Positions 22,512 to 29,983 of a stretch of DNA of 37,839 nucleotides are shown here, one piece after another (position 1 is the stretch's first letter; every line of letters begins with the position of its first letter). Location: positions 1-37,839 of IMG/VR virus record IMGVR_UViG_3300046535_000183; one strand, written 5' to 3'. The position numbers and the translations under genes were made by a program. Source of the stretch: a virus. The notes below the pieces were generated by a model that was given only the letters and a program-made list of their open reading frames with translations, did no database searches and was not told the DNA's origin.

Positions 22512-25103
22512 ATGGCGACTGGTGATCGTTTCTATGCTCCGTACTACGTCCCGGTGGATGGGAACGGAAACGTTTCGCCTGGCGCCAAGCTGTACTTTTA
22601 TGTCACAGAAACCAGCACGCCGAAGGATACGTTCTCCGATGTCGACCTGACGACTGCGAACACCAATCCGGTCATCGCGAATGGTGCTGGGCAGTTCCCG
22701 GCGACTTTTCTCAGCGCCGGTCGGTACAAGGTCGTCCTCAAGGATCAGTTTGATACGCTGATTTGGACCGCAGATCCGGTCTTCGGCGGCGGCTCTGGCG
22801 GTGATGGTTCAGTCTTCAACAGCGTGGCCGACCTGCGAGCCTATGCCGGGCCGCACGGCGAGACAGGACTGATCGCAGATGGCAGCAACGCCCTACTGCT
22901 GGGCTACTACGGCAAGTCGACGCAAGGCGGTGGCCACGTCTACTGGGATGCGGCCAGCACCGCTGCTGATGACGGCGCGCTGGTGTTCAAGCCGGCGAGC
23001 AACCCGGCAACGGGCCGCTGGCGCCGGGTTGAGGAAGACGGCGTAGGCTTTGATGTCACCAAGGCCGGGCTGAAATCCGACGGCGTATTCGACAATGCGA
23101 CGCTGTGGGCTGTGGTGCTCGCGCTGGGGCGCCCGCTGCTGGTGCCGCGCGGCACGTTCCTGCACACCGGCCAGGTCAATCTTCCGGCCGGGACCAGGAT
23201 CGAGAACCATGGCCGGGTCATGGGCCTGATGCAGGTCAACGGCTATCCGGTCGACTATGACGTGAATTCCGTCGTGGCTCTGCCCGGCAGCCTGTTTCCG
23301 GTCATCACTTATCCCGCTGGCCTGACATCGTTCAGCGGCCATGATTTCAGCAGCTACACGGCCGGCGACCTGATGATGGTGGATCTCACCACGGCGGGCG
23401 GCGACGGTACGAACAACCAGCAGGGCCGGGATTTCGCTATCGTCACGGCGGCGGATGCGACCCACATCACTTTCAACTATGCGACGCGATGGGTCTATGA
23501 CGCGGCACGAGTGACTAAGGTCCCAGGCTATGTGGTAACCGGCCAGCCGCTCACCTTCGAGACCAATACGATCACAGGCGACTACACGGGGAAGTTCGCA
23601 GCAGGCAACCTGATCCGCTTCGAAAACCGCACCGGCACAGATACGTTTGATAGCCGTACCGCTTACTTCGAGCAGAACCGCATCAGAGAGATTTACGGGG
23701 CATCTGATCCGGGGGGCGCCCGGATCGTCATGGAAAACCCCATGGCTTACGCCTATGGCGATTTCGTCATGGTTAAGGTCAGGACGGTTGAGGATGTCCA
23801 GATAGAAGGCGGCTACGTCGATGTCCTAGTGGTGGTCGCTGGCGTCAAGACGCGCTTCACCAACATCGAGACGCGGCAATTCAACTACGGCTGGGCTTAC
23901 GATTTCCGGGTCCACGACATCCGGGCGATCAGCGACCAGCCCCGCGGCTTTGGGTTCACTTGGTGCCGGGATGGCGCTGTATCGCTGTGCGTCACGAGCG
24001 CAGCTACGGGCGGTACCGACAACGCCGCATTCAAGACGCTCGGCAACATCAGTTGCATCTTCTCTAACTGTGTTGCCTACAACACAAAATCGACGGACAG
24101 CGTTCAGGCGATCTACCCGATTCTTTGCGACGCCTTCTTCACCCCATACCTCGGATACAACCAGGATGTTTGGTATATCGGCTGTGTTGGCGGGCGCTGC
24201 ATTGGCGGCTCCATGCGGTCTGGCTGGTTTGAATTCATGCGCGGCGGCGGGGTAAAGGGCTTCTCTGGCGCAGAGGATGTACTGTTCGAACGTAACTTCC
24301 ATGCCGAGTTCTCAGGGATCATGGCCCGGCGGTTGCTGGAGCTGAAAGACGGCATTGGGTGCCAGCTAAGCGGCTTCACCACCAAATTCATCAATCTTAC
24401 AGGCGCAACGCGCTGCATTGTCGGCCCTGGCGTCGTCGCGGGGGCCTCTGGCGACAACAACGGCCGTTCTGTCTGGGTTCGCGGCAGTGTCAACCCGGTC
24501 ACACCGCGTAGCGATGGGCTGATCGTCCATGGGGTGCGCGTCAACAACACGACTTCGGGCGAGACCAGCTTCTACATTCAGACCAGCTCGGACGTGTTTC
24601 TGGATGGCGTATCGGACCGTGTGAAGGCCGGCGGCGCCAAGTCGGTTGAAGTCGGCGGCGATACGCCTGGTCTTAGCATTGGCGCCGGCATCGATCTGAA
24701 AAACATCGTTGATACGCCGACTGAGGGGGCGTACACGCCAATTATCATCGGCACTACCTCGGCGGGGGTTGGGACTTATGGGCTCCAGTATGGTCTCAAG
24801 CAGCGCGCCGGCCGGAGCATGCTCATCTCCGGCACAATCAATTGGACTGCTCACACCGGAACAGGGAACATCTCGATTAATCTGCCGGCTATGTTTCTGC
24901 CAAAGTTGTCCCCGTCTGCCACACAGATGTTCGTATGCGAGATTGATGGAGCAGCGGCTGCCGGCCCGCAATATTTCTTCAGGATCGACCCCGGCGCCGC
25001 CACGGCCAATCTCTACCAGGTCAACGCTTCAGGCACGCCTTCCCAGGTGGCGATGGTGGGGGCCGCCACTATCCGGTTCAACGGCCACTTTGAGTTGAGC
25101 TGA
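22512..25103 (+). CDS. Tailspike with N-terminal anchor and beta-helix body
   Basis: An 863-residue protein. Residues 1-110 form a head-binding/anchor domain of common phage type (FYAPYYVPVDGNGNVSPGAKLYFYVT, given as a landmark, with VIANGAGQFP and AGRYKVVLKD). Then come a linker, the start of a beta-helix (VGFDVTKAGLKSDGVFDNA), and a long repetitive Gly/Asn/Val body consistent with a right-handed parallel beta-helix. Residues 750-863 are a beta-sandwich C-terminal domain. Spikes of this design bind and often degrade surface polysaccharide. I cannot see a certain catalytic site. Together with the fibre at 14451, the virion would carry two different adhesins. Confidence 0.85.
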   Translation: MATGDRFYAPYYVPVDGNGNVSPGAKLYFYVTETSTPKDTFSDVDLTTANTNPVIANGAGQFPATFLSAGRYKVVLKDQFDTLIWTADPVFGGGSGGDGSVFNSVADLRAYAGPHGETGLIADGSNALLLGYYGKSTQGGGHVYWDAASTAADDGALVFKPASNPATGRWRRVEEDGVGFDVTKAGLKSDGVFDNATLWAVVLALGRPLLVPRGTFLHTGQVNLPAGTRIENHGRVMGLMQVNGYPVDYDVNSVVALPGSLFPVITYPAGLTSFSGHDFSSYTAGDLMMVDLTTAGGDGTNNQQGRDFAIVTAADATHITFNYATRWVYDAARVTKVPGYVVTGQPLTFETNTITGDYTGKFAAGNLIRFENRTGTDTFDSRTAYFEQNRIREIYGASDPGGARIVMENPMAYAYGDFVMVKVRTVEDVQIEGGYVDVLVVVAGVKTRFTNIETRQFNYGWAYDFRVHDIRAISDQPRGFGFTWCRDGAVSLCVTSAATGGTDNAAFKTLGNISCIFSNCVAYNTKSTDSVQAIYPILCDAFFTPYLGYNQDVWYIGCVGGRCIGGSMRSGWFEFMRGGGVKGFSGAEDVLFERNFHAEFSGIMARRLLELKDGIGCQLSGFTTKFINLTGATRCIVGPGVVAGASGDNNGRSVWVRGSVNPVTPRSDGLIVHGVRVNNTTSGETSFYIQTSSDVFLDGVSDRVKAGGAKSVEVGGDTPGLSIGAGIDLKNIVDTPTEGAYTPIIIGTTSAGVGTYGLQYGLKQRAGRSMLISGTINWTAHTGTGNISINLPAMFLPKLSPSATQMFVCEIDGAAAAGPQYFFRIDPGAATANLYQVNASGTPSQVAMVGAATIRFNGHFELS

Positions 25104-25110
25104 GGTGGAG

Positions 25111-25509
25111 ATGGGCGAAGACGCGGCCAAGTGGTTTAATGCGGTGAAGATCCGGCTTCTGGCCTGGATTGCTGTAGGGATCACTTTCCCCGCTATCGGT
25201 ATCGCCGGGGGGCTCTTTGCCAGCTCAATCAGCACAGCCCTAAGCGACATCAAGGCGACTCAGGTCACAGCAGCGACCGACCAAAAGACGACGGCCACTC
25301 AGGTCAACAGCATCCAGACCAGCTTGGCCATTGTCTCGACCACGGTAACCGAAGGCCTGGTGAAGAGCGTCCAGGGCGCTGTGGATGTGAACGTCTCCCA
25401 GCAAGGAGAAATCAACGACCTGCGCGATAGGGTTGGCGCGGCGGAGGGGGATCTAAAGGCGCTGAAGGCGCTGCAGCAGGTGCAATTGCCAAGTCAGGGC
25501 CGCAGATGA
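25111..25509 (+). CDS. Membrane-anchored coiled-coil protein, candidate i-spanin
   Basis: The ATG at 25111 has GAGG upstream and is preferred to the GTG two codons earlier. The 132-residue protein has a short cytoplasmic start, one transmembrane helix at about 14-38 (LLAWIAVGITFPAIGIAGGLF) and a long hydrophilic heptad-like region to the end. This N-in, periplasmic coiled-coil topology is that of Rz-type inner spanins. The gene is coupled (ATGA) to a small lipoprotein gene, the usual spanin partner, and sits in the lysis cassette. A holin-accessory role is possible. Confidence 0.6.
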   Translation: MGEDAAKWFNAVKIRLLAWIAVGITFPAIGIAGGLFASSISTALSDIKATQVTAATDQKTTATQVNSIQTSLAIVSTTVTEGLVKSVQGAVDVNVSQQGEINDLRDRVGAAEGDLKALKALQQVQLPSQGRR

Positions 25510-25775
25510 AATGGCGAATGGTGCTTCCGCTGATCTTGTTGACGGGCTGCCTTCCTCAAGACAGTAAGCCGGTTGACGCGCCATTCATGATAGCCATGCC
25601 ATGGGTGTCCACCGTCCGGCAGTGCGAGCGGACGCCGCAGGCGCCAGATGGCTTGATGGATGTGCCTAAGCTGGAGGCGTACATTGCTGAGATATCGGCT
25701 CGGCTGGAAACCTGCGCTGACAAGCTTGACACGCAGAACAAGCGCATAGAGCGCGCTCGGAGGCGAAAGGGATGA
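25506..25775 (+). CDS. Small lipoprotein, candidate o-spanin
   Basis: An 89-residue protein with signal peptide MKWRMVLPLILLTGC, a lipobox ending at C15, then a short Pro-containing stretch and a C-terminal charged helix with a basic end (NKRIERARRRKG). An outer-membrane lipoprotein next to a TM/coiled-coil protein and an endolysin suggests the Rz1 role, bridging to the i-spanin to fuse the membranes. It is longer than most Rz1 proteins and has its own coiled coil. The stop overlaps the endolysin ATG. Confidence 0.6.
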   Translation: MKWRMVLPLILLTGCLPQDSKPVDAPFMIAMPWVSTVRQCERTPQAPDGLMDVPKLEAYIAEISARLETCADKLDTQNKRIERARRRKG

Positions 25776-26245
25776 ACTTCGATCAGGCATTCTTTGTGGT
25801 CGTTGGGGCAGAAGGCGCTTACGTCAACGACCCTGCGGACCCCGGCGGGGAGACGAATTGGGGCATCTCCAAGCGGTCATACCCCACGGTCGACATCAAG
25901 AACCTATCCCTGGCCAGCGCAAAGCTGATCTACCTCACAGACTTCTGGATGAAGTGCGCATGCGATGACCTGCCGGATGATTGGCGCCTGCTGATCTTCG
26001 ATACGGCGGTCAACATGGGGGTCAAAACCTCCATCAAGATCCTGCAGAAGGCCACGGGTCAGACGCAGGACGGCATCATTGGCCCGAAGACGATTGGCGC
26101 TGCGCACTCTGCGCCAATTGAAGCTTTCGATGACTACGCCACAGAGCGAGCTCTGCGGTACGCGGGTCTTGGCACGTTCCAGCATTTCGGCCGGGGCTGG
26201 TATCGGCGCCTGTTCAAGATGTTCCGGCTTTCAGTGGGAGCGTGA
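25772..26245 (+). CDS. Endolysin, glycosyl hydrolase 108 muramidase
   Basis: A 157-residue complete protein. The N-terminal GH108 domain shows the catalytic motif AEGAYVNDPADPGGETNWGIS with E14, and the C-terminal part (from about residue 75, FDTAVNMG through GIIGPKTIGA) is the PG_binding_3 region that completes this family. The enzyme cuts the glycan backbone of peptidoglycan. There is no N-terminal signal, so export should depend on the holin encoded immediately downstream. Confidence 0.93.
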   Translation: MNFDQAFFVVVGAEGAYVNDPADPGGETNWGISKRSYPTVDIKNLSLASAKLIYLTDFWMKCACDDLPDDWRLLIFDTAVNMGVKTSIKILQKATGQTQDGIIGPKTIGAAHSAPIEAFDDYATERALRYAGLGTFQHFGRGWYRRLFKMFRLSVGA

Positions 26246-26246
26246 C

Positions 26247-26429
26247 GTGTCCAACTATAGCAAGCTCATCGCGGCCGGCGTCGGCATCGTCGTGATGCTG
26301 GTCAATCAGATCTGGGGCATCGACCTGACCGGCTTCAGTCAGCCGATCACGGAAGGTATCAATGCGGTCATCGGCGCAGCGACCCTGTTTGCCGTCCACC
26401 AGGCCACCAACACCCCGAAGGCGTCGTGA
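26247..26429 (+). CDS. Two-TM holin (class II-like)
   Basis: GTG start at 26247 with GGGAG six bases upstream; 60 residues. Two hydrophobic helices (about 7-24 and 38-50) are separated by a short loop with Gly and Pro (GIDLTGFSQP), ending in a short hydrophilic tail. Size, topology and position directly after the endolysin match class II holins. The stop overlaps the next ATG. Confidence 0.75.
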   Translation: MSNYSKLIAAGVGIVVMLVNQIWGIDLTGFSQPITEGINAVIGAATLFAVHQATNTPKAS

Positions 26430-26764
26430 TGCGCAAGCTCATCCCCCTAGCCATGCTCGCCACCTTTCTATCTGGCTGTGGCACTGGCCTCGATCCTAAC
26501 AAGCCGGTGGATTCTGCCGGCGTACTTGCGAATATCCAGACGGCGCAGACGTTCGTGAGTGTGGCGACGGCCGGCGCTGAAGCGTGCATTCTGTCGAAGC
26601 TGGCGTTCTGCGTGACCAACGCCGACAAGATCCGCCAGGCCGAGGCAATCGCAACGGAGGCGCTTGGGCAGGCTAAGGACATCGCCAGCACCGACGCGAC
26701 GCAGGCTCAGACGTTGCTGCGAGTGGCGATGAACGCGCTGCTGATTTTCAGTTCGTTGGCCTGA
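26429..26764 (+). CDS. Lipoprotein of the lysis cassette
   Basis: A 111-residue protein with a lipoprotein signal peptide, MRKLIPLAMLATFLSGC, lipobox cysteine C17. The mature part is Ala/Thr-rich and helical, with two more cysteines (ACILSKLAFC) that could form a disulphide. No family recognised. As last gene of the rightward transcript it may be a second spanin-type lipoprotein or a surface exclusion protein. Confidence 0.7.
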   Translation: MRKLIPLAMLATFLSGCGTGLDPNKPVDSAGVLANIQTAQTFVSVATAGAEACILSKLAFCVTNADKIRQAEAIATEALGQAKDIASTDATQAQTLLRVAMNALLIFSSLA

Positions 26765-26770
26765 CATAGA

Positions 26771-26798
26771 AACGCCCCAGCCGTGAAGCCGGGGCGTT
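26771..26798. terminator. Hairpin terminator between converging operons
   Basis: AACGCCCC pairs with GGGGCGTT (8 bp) over a 12-base loop that can add two more pairs. It starts seven bases after the last plus-strand stop. There is no U-run on the plus strand, so termination may be Rho-assisted. Confidence 0.65.
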
Positions 26799-26805
26799 CC
26801 ATGAT

Positions 26806-26872
26806 GACCGTCACGTACCGCAGCCTCGGATTGATCAGATCTTCGGTTGTCTAGGCGGCAGAGGTGACGGTC
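26806..26872. repeat. 9-bp inverted repeat in the convergence gap
   Basis: GACCGTCAC at 26806 and GTGACGGTC at 26864 are perfect inverted copies 49 bases apart. They lie between the rightward terminator and the last minus-strand stop. It may be a terminator for the leftward operon or a small structured RNA. Nothing else is seen in 26799-26877. Confidence 0.5.
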
Positions 26873-26877
26873 GTATC

Positions 26878-27147
26878 TTAACCGTTTCGGCCTTGGCCCT
26901 TAACGGCGTCCCAATATGACTCCTCGCGTTCGCTGAGGCCAAGCCCTTCGATCTTGACTTTGAATGACGGGTTGAGCCTTTCGGCTTCGCCGGCTAGAGC
27001 ATTCGCCATGATGGCGATGTCTCTACCAGTCACGCCGATAGCGTAACTTTCCACGCCGTTTAGGCCTTCATCCGCCCCCTGGGTATGGACGGTGACCTGG
27101 TAACGCCGAACTGGCGATACGCGAATGGTGATGATTTTCTCAGTCAT
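26878..27147 (-). CDS. Small phage protein, tandem paralogue A
   Basis: An 89-residue protein starting MTEKIITIRVSPVRRYQVTV, preceded by GAGAGGAAG. It aligns without gaps over most of its length with the protein of the next gene upstream (27330-27563): both have R-R/K-R-Y-Q-V/I-T-V, Q-G-A/S-D, N-G-V, T-G-R-D, and N-P-S-F-x-V-x-I-x-G-L. Roughly two residues in five match by eye. It carries an extra acidic C-terminus. No family recognised. It is last in the leftward operon. Confidence 0.7.
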   Translation of the reverse strand: MTEKIITIRVSPVRRYQVTVHTQGADEGLNGVESYAIGVTGRDIAIMANALAGEAERLNPSFKVKIEGLGLSEREESYWDAVKGQGRNG

Positions 27148-27152
27148 GTCTT

Positions 27153-27179
27153 CCTCTCGTTGACCCCCGCGAGGGCCTG
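27153..27179 (-). repeat. 27-bp leader repeat, copy A
   Basis: This element ends five bases upstream of the paralogue A start and includes its ribosome site. It matches the element at 27570-27596 at 25 of 27 positions. Its core CCCCCGCGAGGG is nearly palindromic. It could be an operator or a post-transcriptional control site. Confidence 0.8.
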
Positions 27180-27187
27180 ATTAAGGC

Positions 27188-27319
27188 ATTTCCAAGAGCG
27201 TCACTTTCCCAAGCGGCAGGCGGATGCGTGCGGCTTTGATCGGCACTTGAGTGGAAGTTTCCCGGCAAACAGTGGTTAGCTGCAAATCCACTCACTGACG
27301 AACTGGCGCTCTTGGAAAT
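27188..27319. repeat. Nested inverted repeat in the spacer between paralogues
   Basis: ATTTCCAAGAGCG (27188-27200) and its exact reverse complement (27307-27319) enclose 106 bases. Inside, GAGTGGA (27248-27254) and TCCACTC (27289-27295) form a second inverted pair. The 182-base gap is the largest non-coding stretch of the leftward operon and could fold into a long two-tier hairpin or cruciform. Possible identities are a structured RNA, a processing site or a remnant mobile repeat. Confidence 0.65.
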
Positions 27320-27329
27320 CTCGTGAAGG

Positions 27330-27563
27330 CTACTCGATATCTGGAGGTCCATCAAGCCCATCGATAGAGACTGAAAAGCTTGGGTTGTCTTCCGCCAGTT
27401 TCGTAGCCATCGCCCGTGCAAAAACCGAGGCGTCTCTGCCCGTCAGGGCATTACCGTATGTGGTTACGCCATTAATCTGAACATCAGAGCCTTGCACGAA
27501 CACGGTGATCTGGTAACGCTTCAAGGGGCGCACCTGGATCTCAATGATTTTATCGATGCTCAT
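27330..27563 (-). CDS. Small phage protein, tandem paralogue B
   Basis: A 77-residue protein. Of the two close ATGs I choose the second (27563), because GAGAGG abuts the first and is six bases before the second, and because the proteins then align from their start. It resembles paralogue A through the Y-Q-I-T-V strand, T-G-R-D turn and N-P-S-F-S-V segment, ending in Pro/Asp-rich residues. It is probably a small alpha-beta domain. Function unknown. Confidence 0.7.
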   Translation of the reverse strand: MSIDKIIEIQVRPLKRYQITVFVQGSDVQINGVTTYGNALTGRDASVFARAMATKLAEDNPSFSVSIDGLDGPPDIE

Positions 27564-27569
27564 TATCAT

Positions 27570-27596
27570 CCTCTCATCGACCCCCGCGAGGGCCTG
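27570..27596 (-). repeat. 27-bp leader repeat, copy B
   Basis: Second copy of the leader element, six bases before the paralogue B start. Upstream of it on the minus strand, TTGACG (27641-27636) and TAGCCT lie 17 bases apart, a weak candidate promoter. Confidence 0.75.
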
Positions 27597-27645
27597 CTGC
27601 TGGAAGAGATGATAGGCTACTCGTCCGTGTGGCCTCCGTCAAGGC

Positions 27646-27915
27646 TCACCCCACCCTCTCCCCATCCCGGCCGGGAGCGGTCTCCACCATCGGCAGATCA
27701 GCCATCAGCGCTTCTCGAATGTCATGATAGAAGTTGAGGGCAAAATCCCCTGCATTCCAGTCATCGACATATGTTTCAGCAAGACGCCTGAGCGCGCTTC
27801 TGAGTTCGCCTGGCAGATCCATCCATTCGGGCAAAATATTTGGATGCCGCCAGCGAAGCCGTTCATTCTCTTGCCGGAGATTCCCTAGGAGGACCGCCAT
27901 TTCTCGTTCGCTCAC
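27646..27915 (-). CDS. Hypothetical small helical protein
   Basis: An 89-residue protein. The N-terminal helix LLGNLRQENERLRW is coiled-coil-like, then PEWMDLPGELRSALRRLAETYVDDW and an acidic helical end. ATGA overlap with the upstream gene. Family not recognised. Confidence 0.65.
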   Translation of the reverse strand: MSEREMAVLLGNLRQENERLRWRHPNILPEWMDLPGELRSALRRLAETYVDDWNAGDFALNFYHDIREALMADLPMVETAPGRDGERVG

Positions 27916-28181
27916 TCCCCCGTCTCCCTGCCGAGGGCTGCGTTGAAGCGCTTGGCGCGGAGGCGGCGCGGGATCTGACTAACAGCCAGGTTGACCTTCT
28001 GCGCGAAACGAATGAAGCCCTCGTCACCATCTAGAGCGTAGGCGGGCAGCCCAATCCCAAGCCTGTTAGCGGCGAGCGTTAGAGTTATGCGAAGGGCCAT
28101 GTCAGCGGCGTAGGCCCGGGTGTGTTCGCCCTCGCCGCTGATGGCTTCGAGCAGCACGATCTCATTTCTGGTCATGCTCAT
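27912..28181 (-). CDS. Hypothetical protein
   Basis: An 89-residue soluble alpha-helical protein, no motif recognised. It starts MSMTRNEIVLLEAISGEGEHTR and contains an Ala/Leu-rich core, with a basic C-terminus (RRLRAKRFNAALGRE). TAATG overlap with the gene before it and ATGA with the gene after it. Confidence 0.65.
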   Translation of the reverse strand: MSMTRNEIVLLEAISGEGEHTRAYAADMALRITLTLAANRLGIGLPAYALDGDEGFIRFAQKVNLAVSQIPRRLRAKRFNAALGRETGE

Positions 28182-28381
28182 TACGACACCTCATCATGAG
28201 CGGTCAGAGAGGCGCATGACATCCTGGCATTCAGTCGCTCAGCGCATTGGCGCCGCATATCTTCCCCCTGCCGATAGCCAGCCTCATATTCCAGATAGTC
28301 GGATTTCGGACGGAATGGGCTCGCTGTCCAGCCATCTATACGGCCTTCCTGATAGGGCGTTATTCCTGATATCTTGCTCAC
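28181..28381 (-). CDS. Hypothetical protein with aromatic GY-x-x-G motif
   Basis: GTG start at 28381, overlapping the upstream stop (GTGA) and preceded by GGGGGA; 66 residues. An upstream extension is open but lies inside the preceding gene. Landmarks are YQEGRIDGW and EYEAGYRQGED, repeated aromatic/Gly turns common in small phage proteins whose role is unknown. Confidence 0.55.
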   Translation of the reverse strand: MSKISGITPYQEGRIDGWTASPFRPKSDYLEYEAGYRQGEDMRRQCAERLNARMSCASLTAHDEVS

Positions 28382-28704
28382 TCCCCCGTCTCCTTCCCGC
28401 CGCGCAGGGCGGCGCGCCCCAGCCGTGGGATAACCGCCCCATCGGCGATCCATCGTTCGCGCTGCTTCAGTGCCGTCACCAAGGTTCCCAAACTCACGCC
28501 GCGTCCGATGATGGTGACCGGCGCCAACAGCACATCACATGGGATCGGCCACGACCAATCCTTGCCAATGTCGCCAGTGAGAAGGCCGGCAGATCGAAGT
28601 CGTGACAGGATGTTGTGAGATGGCTCGATATCGTCGTGCTCTGCTTCATCAAAAGCATCGCAGATGATCTTTAGGATTTCGCTGTCGGGCACGTCGATCG
28701 TCAT
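28378..28704 (-). CDS. Hypothetical acidic protein
   Basis: A 108-residue protein from ATG 28704 (GGAGGGA ribosome site, TGATG overlap). The acidic N-terminus (CDAFDEAEHDDIEP) is followed by an amphipathic helix (ILSRLRSAGLL) that suggests a winged-helix-like recognition fold, and the C-terminus is basic. It may be a regulator or host-protein inhibitor; no family recognised. Confidence 0.6.
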   Translation of the reverse strand: MTIDVPDSEILKIICDAFDEAEHDDIEPSHNILSRLRSAGLLTGDIGKDWSWPIPCDVLLAPVTIIGRGVSLGTLVTALKQRERWIADGAVIPRLGRAALRGGKETGE

Positions 28705-28937
28705 CACCGTCCCTCCTCGTTCTGCCCGGCGCCGGAGATGGGCGGGGGCGCAGGGAGCAGCATCCAGTGGGTGGCGTTGATGCGGATGTAATTGCCGCTG
28801 TCAAGCGCGTCAGGGTCGTAGGCACAGACCTTGTCGACGTTATTGGCGCTCCACCCAATCTGGTACCATTTGCTGGCTGTGTAGCAGAGCACGTGCTGTC
28901 CGGCCTCCAGGGTCTCCATCGGCTGCCAGGCGGTCAT
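28704..28937 (-). CDS. DUF551-like small protein
   Basis: The start is ATG 28937 (ATGA overlap), giving 77 residues. W-Q-P-M-E-T-L at the start and THWMLLPAPPP at the end are the boundary motifs of DUF551, a phage-enriched domain of unknown function. The usual A-P-x-D-G turn is replaced by LEAGQ. Two further DUF551-like genes lie in this operon (29427 and 36144). Confidence 0.7.
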   Translation of the reverse strand: MTAWQPMETLEAGQHVLCYTASKWYQIGWSANNVDKVCAYDPDALDSGNYIRINATHWMLLPAPPPISGAGQNEEGR

Positions 28938-29155
28938 CGCGGGGGCTCCTGGGTGGCGAGGAAAGCTTTGCCCTTCTCGCTGATGCGATAGTTGACGCCG
29001 CCACTGTCGATGATCCGATCCACGAACTTGTGGCCGTGCAGCCATTCGATGGCCGGCGTCATCCACGATCCCCAACCGGAGATCGTCGTCTTCTCGCCGT
29101 TCAGATCGCGAAGCAACTCGATCTCCACGGCGCACGGCTCTGTTTGGCTGGTCAT
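28934..29155 (-). CDS. Small winged-helix-like protein
   Basis: A 73-residue protein with a helical N-terminus (EIELLRDLNG), then W-L-x-x-H-K-F-V-D-R and YRISEKGKAFL, resembling the recognition helix and wing of phage winged-helix regulators that end in x-x-S-x-K-G-x-x-F/L. DNA binding is inferred from the pattern only. Both ends overlap neighbours by ATGA. Confidence 0.6.
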   Translation of the reverse strand: MTSQTEPCAVEIELLRDLNGEKTTISGWGSWMTPAIEWLHGHKFVDRIIDSGGVNYRISEKGKAFLATQEPPR

Positions 29156-29430
29156 CGAACCCCTCCCTCGTCCTGAATGCCGGACTCCAGCGGCAGGCCG
29201 AGCGATTGGAGAGCGGCGCTAAGTCGTACGATATGCATGATACGAGCTCTCGGGTCTAGCGCCGCCCTCTCCAGATCCGCCCTGCTGACGCGCCCGGAGG
29301 ACGGGGAGGCGCCAATCATCGCGGCATAGCCCGCTTGGAAGCTCCATTCCGAGACCGGCAGAAGCTCGCCAACCAGCGCATCAGACATTGCCTGTGTCGC
29401 CTCGCCCGGCACCAGCGCCATCTTCGTCAT
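29152..29430 (-). CDS. Hypothetical protein
   Basis: A 92-residue helical protein with the segment LLPVSEWSFQAGYAAMIGA and an Arg/Ala-rich middle (RVSRADLERAALDPRAR). No family recognised. Coupled by ATGA at both ends. Confidence 0.6.
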   Translation of the reverse strand: MTKMALVPGEATQAMSDALVGELLPVSEWSFQAGYAAMIGASPSSGRVSRADLERAALDPRARIMHIVRLSAALQSLGLPLESGIQDEGGVR

Positions 29431-29699
29431 GCGTCATACTCCGGCGCCCAATGAGTAGGCGCCCCGTCCGGGTCGTGCTCGGTCCACGTCGCCCCGCCCT
29501 CAGGCAGAACCCACACCCCGGCCACACCAGGAGCAAAGAAATCGTTAGTTGCCGATTCCTGCCACTGCATGGGGAAAATCTCTTGCGGTTTGCCATTATG
29601 CATCCAAGTCAGGAGGATAACGGTCCCGTCTCTGGGGGCGGTCTTGATGTCACGCCAATCCCGGTTGGCCATAGCGGCGAATTCTTCTGCGTCTGTCAT
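29427..29699 (-). CDS. DUF551-like protein
   Basis: A 90-residue protein with the DUF551 layout: DWRDIKTAPRDGTVILLTW at residues 14-32, a Trp-rich middle and the closing PTHWAPEY. The copy keeps the TAPRDG turn that the 28704 copy has lost. Function of the domain is unknown. Confidence 0.75.
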   Translation of the reverse strand: MTDAEEFAAMANRDWRDIKTAPRDGTVILLTWMHNGKPQEIFPMQWQESATNDFFAPGVAGVWVLPEGGATWTEHDPDGAPTHWAPEYDA

Positions 29700-29983
29700 T
29701 TCTCGGCGCCATCCTTCTTTGCGTTTTCTGCAAACAACTCCGCCGCGCCATCAGGACGGGTGGGGATCAGGGCGAGGATGGCTTTGGCTGTACTGGAGCT
29801 TGTAGCCCAGCCGTAATCGTCTCCCATCTCGCAAGCCACCTTCGCCGCCTCCTCCAAAGCCGCGCGCCTGGCCTCGATCAGCGCGGCGGTGGTGGCCTTA
29901 TGAAGTGCCATGTCGTTGCGGTAGCCATCCCAAGTGGCAGTCGATCTTAGGATCTCCCGCGCCTTCTCGTCGGGCGCCGTCAT
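29696..29983 (-). CDS. Hypothetical helical protein
   Basis: The start is ATG 29983 (ATGA overlap); 95 residues. TAPDEKAREILRS followed by a long Ala-rich helix (ALIEARRAALEEAAKVACEMG) is the pattern of short Ala/Glu-rich proteins frequent in alphaproteobacterial phage accessory operons. The role is unknown. Confidence 0.6.
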   Translation of the reverse strand: MTAPDEKAREILRSTATWDGYRNDMALHKATTAALIEARRAALEEAAKVACEMGDDYGWATSSSTAKAILALIPTRPDGAAELFAENAKKDGAEK

